Source: Gyrodactylus bullatarudis
Lineage: Eukaryota > Platyhelminthes > Monogenea > Gyrodactylidea > Gyrodactylidae
Length of the DNA stretch: 14,396 bases
Assembly (NCBI GenBank): GCA_012064415.1
Contig: SSNU01002972.1
Span: 1-14,396, forward strand
Direction: 5' to 3'
Within the stretch, counting starts at the first letter, position 1, and each line of letters opens with the position of its first letter. The translations under genes were made by a program, and so were the position numbers. Positions 1 to 7,934 of this stretch are shown here, in pieces. The notes under the pieces are model-generated. The model was given only the letters and a program-made list of their open reading frames with translations. It did no database searches and was not told the origin of the DNA.

Positions 1-115
1 CCAAAAGTCTTCGAATCTGGTCTTCGTACATTTCGTCTGTTAACACTTTAGAATTAGATTTAACTTCTTGAGAGGAGAGGAGCTCGTAGAAACGTCTTTT
101 CATTGAGTCTGACAT
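1..115 (-). CDS. N-terminal start of an unidentified gene, cut by the window edge
   Basis: An ATG at 115-113 on the minus strand opens a frame that stays open to the window edge (38 codons). It begins MSDSMKRRFYELL and continues with a hydrophilic, charged stretch containing LTDEMYEDQIRRLL. The short spacing to a CCAAT/TATA promoter just upstream supports this start. The pattern (a basic-aromatic start, then a 'LT..mY...i..L' segment) recalls the N-termini of integrase-bearing KRBA2-like proteins of invertebrate genomes, but that is a memory-based impression from 38 residues. It could equally be an unrelated host gene. The coding reading is moderately sure; no function can be given. Confidence 0.45.
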   Translation of the reverse strand, partial: MSDSMKRRFYELLSSQEVKSNSKVLTDEMYEDQIRRLL

Positions 116-126
116 GGTAAAAATGA

Positions 127-170
127 AATGAAAATATTGTTCATTTTACTACTCTCTATATAATCCAATA
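127..170 (-). promoter_or_regulatory. CCAAT/TATA promoter of the left-edge gene
   Basis: Read on the minus strand, ATTGG (165-169, an inverted CCAAT box) is followed directly by ATTATATAG (about 156-164). Transcription would start about 30 bases further, near 133, leaving a leader of about 20 bases before the ATG at 115. The order and spacing fit a eukaryotic RNA polymerase II core promoter. This rests on motifs only. Confidence 0.4.
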
Positions 171-425
171 AAAATTTGTTTTGAATTAATTTTTGCCAAT
201 GGGAGCTCAAATACTGTACAATTTACAGGTCCCAGACATAGTTCTGCAAAAACGATTTAAAAGGCAATGTATTTACGGTTTTTACACTAATTATAATTCC
301 ATAAAAATCTTGTTCAATTCATGCTAATTTCGCTGTATAAAAATGTAAATTTCGTTTTTACCTCAGAAATCAGTGATTCACCCTTGTATTTTGTGAATGA
401 ATTACAATTACAGGCCTTGATAAGA
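171..425. other. AT-rich spacer, nothing recognised
   Basis: No open frame of useful length, no recognisable protein motif and no clear repeat. Two short similar strings (TACAATTTACAGG near 228 and TACAATTACAGG near 402) are the only internal echo. Confidence 0.4.
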
Positions 426-615
426 GGGCAGAGGGGTAAATAAAAATAATTATTTTCATTACACTTTAGGCAAGACAATGATATATTGAATTGCCATAGA
501 CCGAGTATGCATCAGGAATATACCAAAAAGGGGCAGAGAGGTAAAATTTTTTCGTTACACTTTAGACGACTGAAGTGTAATTAATTACACTTTGGGTTTT
601 CGTTACACTTTAGGC
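426..615 (+). repeat. Degenerate tandem repeats built on TTACACTTTAG
   Basis: GGGCAGAGGGGTAAA (426-440) and GGGCAGAGAGGTAAA (531-545) are each followed 12-20 bases later by a copy of TTACACTTTAG (459-469 and 555-565). Further copies are at 585-595 (as TTACACTTTGG) and 603-613. A perfect 20-bp palindrome at 573-592 brings two copies of the core (AAGTGTAA/TTACACTT) together head to head. This could be the decayed end of a transposable element or a short satellite. Confidence 0.4.
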
Positions 616-689
616 ACAACATATTTATTATTTCAAAGATTAAATTCAGATTTGCAGGAATTTTTTCCAAACTATTTTGATTATTATTG

Positions 690-804
690 TATTTATATAT
701 ATCTTCATTATTTACTTTTCTTATCCTTCACTTATTATTATTGTACATAAAAACTATTTTTAATTTGAAAATGATGAATCGTTCAATAAATTTCATTTCA
801 TTTC
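690..804 (+). mobile_element. Probable 3' tail of a non-LTR retrotransposon
   Basis: The stretch holds TTATTATTATTGTACAT, then AATAAA (785-790), and ends in a short run of the unit TTTCA (about 789-804). An AATAAA followed by a short simple-repeat tail instead of poly(A) is typical of the 3' ends of RTE- or Jockey-like LINEs in invertebrates. No reverse-transcriptase coding sequence lies upstream, so if correct this is a severely 5'-truncated copy. It stops exactly where the 157-bp direct repeat starts, so it may have inserted at that edge. Confidence 0.3.
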
Positions 805-961
805 AATAATTTTAAGTAACGAACAGTGAGTTAAAGTTCATAAAAATATGACTTGAATATACCTAAATTCCGTATCCAATTCTGGAAGTCAATAAAACTG
901 AAAATTTTAATCAGACCATATTTTCCTCAATTTAATAAGGAATTAAGATATCGATTTTATC
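805..961 (+). repeat. 157-bp direct repeat, copy 1
   Basis: Matches 4779-4935 in the same orientation with about four mismatches. Positions 815-919 (105 bases) are identical between copies. It has no terminal inversion, no tRNA-like A/B box that I can see and no ORF. The flanks of the two copies differ on both sides. The two copies enclose the PLE fragments and the unrecognised 2.96-4.78 kb stretch. Confidence 0.85.
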
Positions 962-1140
962 TATGGACTAAGAAATAAGATTGTTTTCGCCTGTCAGTTT
1001 CCTTAGACATTATTCTAAATTAATTAAATTTGAAGACATAATAAAGAATGATAAGTAGGGTTATACAAAATTTTATCACTATTATTCGGTTCTGAACTCA
1101 TGAGGATGCTTAGAGAAAAAATACGTATATTTTAGTGATT

Positions 1141-1200
1141 AACGTTATGTTTTGCCATGTCTCTTCAGACTCTACTTTGGTTATATATAAATAGTATCAC
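1141..1200 (-). promoter_or_regulatory. PLE tail with TATA box and hammerhead-like motif (copy in fragment B)
   Basis: On the minus strand a TATA box (1181-1190, TTATATATAA) is followed by CTGAAGAGACATGGCAAAA and AACGTT (1168-1141). The same arrangement occurs at 7892-7947. CTGAAGA resembles the conserved CUGANGA core of hammerhead ribozymes, which are known from the terminal repeats of Penelope-like elements. The GAAA half of the core is eroded here (CAAAA), so activity is unlikely. A start about 30 bases from the TATA would fall within the motif. Confidence 0.4.
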
Positions 1201-2325
1201 ATTGTGAAATTTTATTGCACTTCCATTAGTTGAGCTGATTGTTAAGCAGGTGGGGGGTTCACTTCTCATATCACTTTTTGCCTCAATGCATCAATTTGTA
1301 ACTACCAGTGGAACCTCTTCTCTTTCGTTTAGTTACTAGGCGTTTTTCGTTCCTTCTTTTCTCGCTAACTGCAGGTTGGCTTGTAATTTGATTATCAACT
1401 ATTGTTGACTGTTCTTGATTTTCAGTTATTGCCAAATCTGAACCTGTTGCTGAGACGGAACTCTGGTTATTAACAATTTGATTATCGGCTACAGCCAACT
1501 TTTCGTTATTTTCAATCCGTTTGAGTGGGGCTAACGCGAGGTAGTGGGATATTTGGTTTCAGAATGTTGATAATTTTTGTCAGTTTTTTGCTTTCTATAT
1601 GAACTTCATGACCTTAAAAACCAAGTTTTGATGCTAAATCTTCTGTACACAAAGATCTGGCTTGCATTTCGTTATGCAGTGGCTTTCTGCGCTGTTCAGC
1701 ATAGATTCTCCCACACGACAGGGAGCACTTTGATCCCCTCGAAATAGAATTTGGAGTTAGACTCGTCTGCCACATTTCCTGTATTGGATCTTTGTTTCAG
1801 CCGTTTAGAAATTTTGTTGACCATTGGACAGTTTTAAGCTTCATACCGGGAAAAGTTCTCTTGGTTACGTTTGTCAATTTACTTCTCAGGATTGCATGGC
1901 ATGTATCACATTTAAAAGGATGATTTAATATTATTGGTATTTCACTTTCCTCCTCTTCCTGAAAATTTTGTTTCGGATATGAAATCTTTTGGATAGCCAT
2001 CGCGTTCTAAAAGATCTTTGAGCTTTGATTTTTCCTCCTTCAGGTATTCCGAGGAGACCAAACTTTCAATATTCAGGAATGCATTGCTGACAAAATTTTT
2101 GTTGATTTCCTTTGATGAGATCCTTTGAAATGTCAAGAATTGGAATGGAGCGTTCGTCTTCCTATAAATTCTTGTCTTGGCTGTGGAACCATCACGTTTG
2201 ATTGACTGGTCGAGGATACTGAGTGTATTATTCTCCTCTATCTCATATTGACATAAAGATTGTTGAGTTCAATTGATAAATTCAATACTGCTGTCTTCAT
2301 TGAGCACCAGAAGGATTGGTTTGGT
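1142..2325 (-). pseudogene. Penelope-like retroelement fragment B: RT thumb, GIY-YIG endonuclease remnant, C-terminal tail
   Basis: Read 2325 down to 1142, the order is as follows. First comes the end of RT motif C (LVLNEDSSIEFIN, matching LVNED in the RT at 8262-8954). Next is the thumb (LSILDQSI, RIYRKTNAPFQFL, then LLERDGYPKDFI, about 2250-1990) and a connecting segment (IPIILNHPFKCD, TFPGMKLKTV; 1960-1810). Then follows a degenerate endonuclease region (NKDPIQE, IYAEQRRKPLH, GHEVHIESKKL; about 1800-1570). It ends in a glutamine-rich tail with a basic, NLS-like stretch (KRRNEKRLVTKRKRR) that stops at 1283. Several stops and frameshifts break the frame. Penelope-like elements insert by an RT fused to a GIY-YIG nuclease; this copy lacks the fingers and palm and cannot do so. 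Its tail (1283-1498) is homologous to 8054-8278. Confidence 0.7.
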
Positions 2326-2960
2326 ACACATCACCAGTGTGATTTGTCTTAGCAATATGCTCTTGAATCGATGATCCTTTGTTGCCAACTTTCAGATGTT
2401 TCTTTATTCTTGCCTTCTCACGCCTCACTGTTTGAATTACGAATGATGAGCTACACTTATATTTATAAGTAAATTACGCGTTTCTTGTCTAACCAAGGGT
2501 TCGGGTCTTTATTCAGTTTGGAGAGAAGCATAGTTGTACTAGAACGGACTCGGAGCTTGTGGTCTGGAAACGCTCTCTTCGTTATTTCTAATGATTTGTA
2601 AATGAGAATTGTTAATTAATTGAATTGCATCACTCTTAAACGGAAATTTGAGGTATATTGGTGTCAGATCTTTAACATCCTCTTCTGCTTTCTACCAAAC
2701 ACTCGAATGTTTCTTAATGAAAGCTTCTGGGTTAGCATCAGTAGCAGGTTAGTCAATACTCTTTTGTCATTTGATTGGTTGGCTTCTGATGAGAGTCCTT
2801 CAAAAACTCTTTTGACTGGCAAGATTGTAGCCTGAGAACGGTAGTAATTGTCTGGGTATTTCCTTTAGATACTCGTGAGTGCGAGTTCGATAGATTTTGT
2901 CACTAGCACATCAAGGAGATTTTTTTGGAGATTTCAGGCTAATTTGAATAAGCATTTTTT
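2315..2960 (-). pseudogene. Penelope-like retroelement fragment A: RT thumb and GIY-YIG endonuclease
   Basis: Minus-strand frames give the post-palm RT segment (LNLLDVLVTKS, SI.RKYPDNYYR; about 2910-2830) and a thumb/connector (PIYLKFPFKSDAI and a FPDHKLRVRSS-like end, about 2680-2550). The endonuclease follows (KDPNPWLDKKRVIYL, then after a frameshift YKCSSSFVIQTVRREKARI, and SSIQEHIAKTNHTGD; about 2515-2325). VIY, VIQ and the Arg of KARI stand where the GIY, YIG and catalytic Arg of the nuclease are expected. PFKSD corresponds to PFKCD in fragment B, so the two are related but clearly diverged. Fragment A joins fragment B head to tail at about 2315-2325, in the same orientation. Stops and shifts make it inactive. 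Confidence 0.65.
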
Positions 2961-4778
2961 CTGATCAAATCTTTTGTGGGTTTTGAAGGTAGATTTCGAT
3001 ATGGAGATTTGCTCGTAAAGCATCCTAAACTAGAGAAATTATTTCTATCTGAACTTTTTTGATAAATTTTCTTTAGGTTGGAGCACCACAAATTTATTTC
3101 AATTTTTTTATACCTTAAAATCAAACAGGTATGAGTACAATTCTGTATACTTAATCGTATAAAAATTTAATTTTCTTTATTGAAATCATGAAACATGATT
3201 CAATGCACTCAAATATAAGAGATTATCTTTTATTCAATAGATAGATACCTTGAAAAAAGTGTCAAAAGAATGGTGGAAGAATGGAGAAGGCACAACCTGT
3301 TGTCTGAGTGAAGATATGAATGTCTCTGGATTTAAATTTTCGTTGTAAAGTTGGATTGAAAAATTCAAAAGAAGGATTAGCTTGGATCAGTATTTTGAAG
3401 GAGCCTGTGTGGTCTTTGACTTAAAATCTTAAAGTCCAGAGAATATTTTCATCATGGGGGAGATCACCTCTCTTTCTTTCGAGATTGATCTCTCATTGAG
3501 ATGGAAAATATTCCTAGAAAAGAGTCTCCATCGTCTTATGCTGAAGCATGAAAGGAGAAAAATACGCTCCTTATATTATAACTAATATAATAACCTATTA
3601 GCAAGATCTTTATTTTAATTCATATTAGGCAAAACTACAGGACCGAGTTGCTTCTGACGAATTATTTCTGCGGAAATTATTAAATTATTACCACGGAAAT
3701 CCTAAAGCATGTAATGATTAGATATTTATTTCAAAGATGGCTGAGTAACTTGGGGAATATTGTAGAGACAAGCAGTTACTTTTGTTTCTTTCGACCATTT
3801 TCCGATACCTCCAAATAATTTTTGATTAATGTTACTACCTCCGAATACAACAACCATCACTCAGCATTTAGATCAAAGAAAAATATAGATTTTAAAAATC
3901 AAACTGTAAAAATATTCTGATGACTCACTAAGAACTCTGATCTATAGCAGCTTCTTTTAGATGGATTATGAATGAGTTTTACAGATGTAAAAACATGCAT
4001 GAATGAAAATCTTTTAAAGAATTCTAAAATATGGAAGGCAAAAGATGAGTAAAATAAAGAATACCTTTTTTGTATATGCTGAATAGAATTGAGAGTTTAT
4101 TTTCAAAAGTACCACCTTCAATTGTACAATAGATGGTCAACCAATTTTATAAAAGCGAAAATTGAATACTGCGAGCTCTTTTTTATTAAGACATATAACA
4201 AATTTTCAGCTTGATCAGACTCAATTTATTTTTTTAGGTAGATTAGAAAAAGATATATTAACGCCATATTAAAGCATTATTAATGGCAATACTTCATAAT
4301 GATATTGGGTAAGAATTCATTGAAGATGCTAACTTATAAATCATGAAAGAGAAAGAATATCAGAATGGAATGTAATCTGAAAAAAATACCAAATCTCTTA
4401 ATAAATAGCAACAGTGGAGAGAAAGTGTAAAAGCTCACATAGTCCAAAGCAGCTGAAGATTAATATAGATTTTATCAGAAAAGATTCTTATTCAAGTTAG
4501 CCTGAAACCTCCAAAAAGAATTTAGGTCCAATATTGAGCATTCGTGTCTACCTTAACTATTTTCATGCTTCAGATATCTTTAAGAAGGGTAGAGAAGAGA
4601 TGGATAACTTTTAGACAGTTATCAAGTAGATACTACTGTAGATATACTGAATTATTGAAAAAAAAATACTAAACTTCCCTATGAGCTCAGAAACAAATCT
4701 TATGATGAAGTTACTGTAGACGGCTAATTGTCTTGCTTGCTCATCTTACAATTTTTAATGATTATTTTGTTTGTTATA
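2961..4778. other. 1.8 kb AT-rich stretch with no recognised gene
   Basis: All frames are short and interrupted, and I recognise no protein motif. Frames near 4330-4740 have a lysine/glutamine-rich, vaguely coding look but are broken every 10-30 codons. The only structure I can point to is the hairpin at 3441-3513. The stretch may be an old transposon or ordinary intergenic DNA. Confidence 0.4.
3441..3513. repeat. 73-bp imperfect hairpin
   Basis: GAATATTTTC (3441-3450) pairs perfectly with GAAAATATTC (3504-3513). Inward, ATC, ATG and GAGATCA blocks pair with the other arm, leaving a loop of about eight bases at 3473-3480. Arms of about 32 bases and this loop size are in the range of a microRNA precursor or a very small foldback element. 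There is no evidence that it is transcribed. Confidence 0.45.
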
Positions 4779-4935
4779 AATAATTTTCAGTAACGAACAG
4801 TGAGTTAAAGTTCATAAAAATATGACTTGAATATACCTAAATTCCGTATCCAATTCTGGAAGTCAATAAAACTGAAAATTTTAATCAGACCATTTTTTCC
4901 TCAATTTAATAAGGAATTAAGATATTGAATTTATC
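4779..4935 (+). repeat. 157-bp direct repeat, copy 2
   Basis: The second copy of the repeat at 805-961, in the same orientation and about 97% identical. Here it is preceded by unrelated AT-rich sequence, not by the (TTTCA)n tail, so the tail is not part of the repeat unit. High identity next to badly decayed PLE copies suggests a recent duplication or gene conversion. Confidence 0.85.
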
Positions 4936-5225
4936 GGTAATACTCCATTTCAGGTTCAGTGAAAAACTGCGTAATTAGCTCCGACTTGCGATAGCCAATC
5001 AAAATCATTCGTATATTTGAGCCTATATGAAGTGTACAAATATCTATTATACGAAAAAGATGTATATTCCTGCTGTGTATGATATATAGGGTTTAAAGTC
5101 CAGTTGAGGTTCAGTGAATGAATTTCATAGAGAGAGAATTGAAATTTTATCTAATCAAATTAAGGGCATGATTTTTAAAATTAAGTTCTTAGGATATTAA
5201 ATCTATACAGATCGAATTATTATTA
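4936..5225. other. Spacer between the direct repeat and the Merlin transposase
   Basis: No gene seen. The 12-mer AGGTTCAGTGAA occurs twice (4952-4963 and 5107-5118). The 3' terminal inverted repeat of the Merlin element should lie in this stretch or just left of it, but I could not find a convincing partner on the other side. Confidence 0.35.
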
Positions 5226-5945
5226 TTATCGAAATTTATTAAAATCTACGAAATTTAAAAAATTAAATAATGAATCATCTAGATCTACATTAGAATTATC
5301 TAAATTAATGAGTCTATTTGCTTCTTCCTCGTTTACATCCACAAGTTGAGCTTCTTGATTTTCTGGTATTATTATCGCCTCAATAAGAGTTTTGAATATA
5401 CCCATCCAGCTTGTTGCATTATGATTGTAAAGGTTCTCAAAGATTTTAACCTCTCCTGCAATCCTATTCATTGCGATTGTCTTGTTGATACTGCCTTTTA
5501 ACGTTCTCCAGAATCGTTCAATCGTATTTGTATGAATACTGGAATCTCTTGGATGAACATAGTGCCGTTTGTAATTAATAGTCACATGCCATAGACCAGC
5601 TGTAGCGTGATCTGAATAGCCAGGCCATTCGTCAGAGACAAGAGTAGAGCCAAGATGAATATATTTTCCGATAAATCCTCCTAAAACAACTTGATTTCTC
5701 TGGAGAACTATGTCTAGCCTGACTTTGCGAGTTTCCCGATCAAAAGCTCCAACTATCCATTCATCTCTGAGGATTCTTCCTCTATTATACTTTCTTTTAG
5801 AGACTTTTGTTTCATCGATCTCCACCATGTGCCCATTTCCTCCAATAACAGAAGTATCTGTTTCGGCGAGCCTCCTCAAGAATTTCCGGAATATATATAT
5901 ATCGACAGTCGGTGTTTGGTTGAACCGACGAAAATAAAGCTTTAT
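5226..5945 (-). CDS. Merlin-family transposase, DDE catalytic half (5' incomplete)
   Basis: The frame is open from 5945 to the stop at 5226. Counting from the TTG codon at 5879, a 217-residue stretch holds the ISXO2-like DDE domain of Merlin (IS1016-related) cut-and-paste transposases. It shows VEIDETK (Asp 22), RKYNRGR, LVSDEWPGY (Asp 83) and HTNTIERFWRTLKGSI (Asn 118/Glu 121), the three expected acidic positions. The last 50 residues form an acidic, Asn/Leu-rich tail. No ATG precedes the catalytic region: the first Met in frame is the one in HMVEIDE. The expected zinc-ribbon N-terminus is missing; upstream bases 5946-6000 give only a short related-looking LRTNGRLVLVNKAL in another frame, so the gene is frameshifted or spliced. 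The catalytic half is far better preserved than the PLE copies. Confidence 0.75.
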   Translation of the reverse strand: MKLYFRRFNQTPTVDIYIFRKFLRRLAETDTSVIGGNGHMVEIDETKVSKRKYNRGRILRDEWIVGAFDRETRKVRLDIVLQRNQVVLGGFIGKYIHLGSTLVSDEWPGYSDHATAGLWHVTINYKRHYVHPRDSSIHTNTIERFWRTLKGSINKTIAMNRIAGEVKIFENLYNHNATSWMGIFKTLIEAIIIPENQEAQLVDVNEEEANRLINLDNSNVDLDDSLFNFLNFVDFNKFR

Positions 5946-6479
5946 TCACCAAAACTAATCTTCCGTTCGTTCTTAACTCCAGCATGACTCCAGGTCAGCA
6001 GCCCGAAAATATTTTTGTTTCTAACCAGATAGACCGTGCAATATTTATTTTTCGTATAAATGAATACGAGGGATCATATTCGTAAGGATCTTATTGAAAA
6101 ATTGAAAGAGGGGTCCTCCCCTTTTAAGTAATCGGCTAGGAAAATTAGAAATACGAATTTTCTCAATATTGATTAGAAACAAAAATTTGGATGCATCCAA
6201 CTTTAAAACAATCTAGTTTTAACCTGGAATAATATTCCAGTATGAAATTCTAGGAAAGGGCTAAACTTTAAATTCTGCATTGAATGGTACTAATTTTATA
6301 CTTCAAAACGAAGATTTTCGAAACTTTCTTATTTCTGAAGCTAGAATTCTGAAAAGCATACCAAACGATAGATCGTTACATAAATAAATCTTTTACATAA
6401 AAATATTATTTAAGGCTATTTATGTGACAAACATCAGGATACGTACTTAGAAATCAAAAATTAACTGTGATTGAATTTC
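5946..6479. other. Mostly unrecognised; possible Merlin N-terminal debris
   Basis: Minus-strand bases just above 5946 may hold out-of-frame remains of the Merlin N-terminal half, but no CxxC zinc ribbon is legible. A 24-codon plus-strand ORF (6060-6131) begins MNTRDHIRKDLIEKL and slightly recalls transposase helix-turn-helix starts; I do not call it a gene. Short palindromes lie at 6187-6200 (TTGGATGCATCCAA) and 6224-6240. Confidence 0.3.
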
Positions 6480-6541
6480 ATTGGTTGAAGGTTCCCTGTT
6501 CTCTCATTGGTTAAGAAAAATCATGGTTTAGCTATATATAA
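6480..6541 (+). promoter_or_regulatory. CCAAT/TATA promoter of the 81-residue ORF
   Basis: Two inverted CCAAT boxes (ATTGG at 6480-6484 and 6506-6510) stand upstream of a TATA box (6533-6541, TATATATAA). Transcription would start near 6563, about 170 bases before the ATG at 6733. CCAAT boxes lie only on the upstream side for plus-strand transcription, which fixes the direction. An 18-bp perfect palindrome (6603-6620) lies in the predicted leader. Confidence 0.45.
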
Positions 6542-6732
6542 CCGAGATTTAAAATACGATTCTGGCAGAATGAGATAGAAAACGGGTACTTTCCCTGTAT
6601 TTCAAATTTAGCTAAATTTGCATTAAACTCTCAGTTTTATTAGTTATTAGAAAATCTTTTCCGATATCTCAATCCAACACATTCATCTATACTAATCTTG
6701 CAACAGAAAAATCTAGAAGATTGTTTAACTTG

Positions 6733-6978
6733 ATGCTCGAAAAAGCTGAAAAAGAATATAAAGGCTACTCTTATGAAAAAGTACGTGCCGAGGATAATTC
6801 TATCGTACTCACGCATGGCAAGTCAGAAAAAAAAATTGAACCGATTTTTTATGAAGATCTGAAAAATGTTTTTAAAGTACATATTATTATGGAGAATAAA
6901 ATTAAAATTTTACATTTCTGTAATTTTGAAGATGAAAACTTGAAACAATTACTCCAGCTAGGCGTTCGTAAGTTGTAA
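6733..6978 (+). CDS. Unidentified small charged protein (81 aa)
   Basis: ATG at 6733, stop at 6976-6978. The frame is open upstream to 6616 without another ATG; a TTG at 6721 is less likely in a eukaryote. The protein starts MLEKAEKEYKGYSYEKV, is rich in Lys and Glu, has no signal peptide or membrane segment, and ends in a leucine-spaced helix-like stretch (ENLKQLLQLGVRKL). A CCAAT/TATA promoter precedes it and AATAAA follows at 7050-7055, so it looks like a compact, complete transcription unit. A splice acceptor-like CTTGCAACAG ends at 6706, so an upstream exon is possible. Its second half may match the frame at 12103-12414 (SIVL/KIVL, IEPIFY/VEPVYK, LKQLLQLG/LKKDLLTIG). I do not recognise the family. 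Confidence 0.5.
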   Translation: MLEKAEKEYKGYSYEKVRAEDNSIVLTHGKSEKKIEPIFYEDLKNVFKVHIIMENKIKILHFCNFEDENLKQLLQLGVRKL

Positions 6979-7454
6979 GCTTAATTAAACTTTATTAAAC
7001 GGAAAATATTTTCTCAATATTTTTTTCTCTATCACGCTAAATTAAACCTAATAAAATTGAAAGTTTGATTCTTATGGAAAATAAAATCAATAATAGAAAG
7101 CATGCACAAAAACCGGAATTTTTTCATCATAAATGTTGTAGTTCAAATCACTTACTTCACGTGATTGAATAGAGTTATTGAGGAATACAGCTATAATATG
7201 AATTCATCTATTTTCGGACAGTTCATTTCTCAACTTAAGATTCTTGGTCATATCAAATACAAGCATTCAGGTTGATATTTCAAGATATTGAGTCAAGTAA
7301 AGCCTCTGAAATGAGGATAAAATTGGCTTCTCTACATCATTCATTTTATTTGGCATGCCCATCGTCCACGAATTTTTTTTTCATATAATCATGATTCATT
7401 ATTTAATTTAAAGAAAAGTCTACAGAAAAAAATGGGTTCATATTTTCGAATGAT
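6979..7454. other. Intergenic, with polyA signal for the 81-aa ORF
   Basis: AATAAA at 7050-7055 fits the 3' end of the upstream unit. The rest has only short frames and poly-A/T runs, and I see no gene in it. Confidence 0.35.
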
Positions 7455-7691
7455 ATGGAAGTCGTTTACAGGTTTGATGATATCGAATTGGTGAATAGAA
7501 AAATTTATTTTAAAGAAAATCAAAGGATAGTTTTTGAAACATACTTATTCAAAGAAATATCAAAATCAAACGGAAGATTAAATTTAGAAAAAATGTTACA
7601 CTCTGAAGAATCATTCACAATCTTATCGTGTGATAAATATATTATAAAATGGTTCAAAATTTTGGATGGTGAGAAAAAATCCATATCTTAA
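7455..7691 (+). CDS. Unidentified small protein (78 aa)
   Basis: ATG at 7455, stop at 7689-7691, starting MEVVYRFDDIELVNRKIYF. Codon use resembles the 6733 and 12103 frames, and the protein is Lys/Glu/Ile-rich without a membrane segment or known motif. TTTACAG ends at 7472, so it may instead be an exon beginning around 7473 (RFDDIELV...). The stop codon lies at the edge of a long inverted-repeat arm (from about 7688), so the 3' end of this frame may have been created or truncated by that element. No polyA signal follows closely. No clear similarity to the other two small proteins was found. Confidence 0.35.
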   Translation: MEVVYRFDDIELVNRKIYFKENQRIVFETYLFKEISKSNGRLNLEKMLHSEESFTILSCDKYIIKWFKILDGEKKSIS

Positions 7692-7826
7692 ATATTTCTC
7701 GTCTAATTACCTTAATAATCAACTTTATGCGACCAGAGATATATGAAAAGATTTTTTAATGTCCAATGAATACTAAGAATTAATTCGAAATTTTTCACCA
7801 ATTAAAAAAAACACAAATTTACTATT
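7688..7826 (+). repeat. Outer inverted repeat, left arm (first part)
   Basis: The reverse complement matches 10594-10733 at more than 90% by eye, for example GTCTAATTACCTTAA and GCGACCAGAGATATATGAAA. The arm is interrupted after AAATTTACTATT (7826) by the 1.9-kb composite insertion and resumes at 9737. The complete arm is about 175 bp. Confidence 0.8.
7815..7826 (+). repeat. 12-bp target-site duplication, left copy
   Basis: AAATTTACTATT occurs here and at 9725-9736, flanking the composite insertion. The uninterrupted right arm of the outer inverted repeat (around 10590-10606, reverse complement) carries this string once, followed by the bases found after 9736. That shows the pre-insertion site directly. 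Confidence 0.8.
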
Positions 7827-7934
7827 GTTACTGAAGCCAACACTCATAAGGAAGATAGGATAACGAACGAATAATAATAATTATTTATATAAACGTTTTA
7901 TTTTGCCGGGTCTCTTCAGACTTAATCCCGGGCT
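7827..7934 (-). repeat. Inner inverted repeat, left arm (PLE 3' tail)
   Basis: The reverse complement of 9583-9682, with about 90% identity and a few small indels; shared blocks include CACTCATAAGGAAGATAGGA and GGGTCTCTTCAGACTTAATC. The part nearest the RT (7892-7934) is also shared with fragment B at 1141-1180, which identifies it as PLE sequence. Confidence 0.75.

Noticed and set aside
426..615. CRISPR-like array
   Set aside because: Repeat units are short, irregularly spaced and degenerate, and the context is eukaryotic.
2620..3124. ORFs at 2620-2835 (+) and 2939-3124 (-)
   Set aside because: The first is antisense to PLE fragment A; the second has no motif, promoter or homolog and fits chance in AT-rich DNA.
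805..4935. Direct repeats read as LTRs of a 4.1-kb retrotransposon
   Set aside because: No TG...CA ends, primer-binding site, polypurine tract or gag-pol, and the content between them is minus-strand PLE debris plus unrecognised DNA.
5889..5902. AT microsatellite (ATATATATATAT)
   Set aside because: Very short, and it lies within the open frame of the Merlin transposase; not a separate feature.
5710..5937. Plus-strand ORF over the Merlin region
   Set aside because: Antisense shadow of the transposase frame.
5226..5945. Bacterial insertion sequence of the IS1595/ISXO2 group
   Set aside because: The domain is shared with eukaryotic Merlin; the eukaryotic context, lack of a complete bacterial-type ORF and the Asn-rich tail make bacterial origin or contamination unlikely.
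6060..6131. 24-codon ORF starting MNTRDHIRKDLIEKL, possible transposase helix-turn-helix start
   Set aside because: Too short, no continuation in any frame, and the resemblance is weak.
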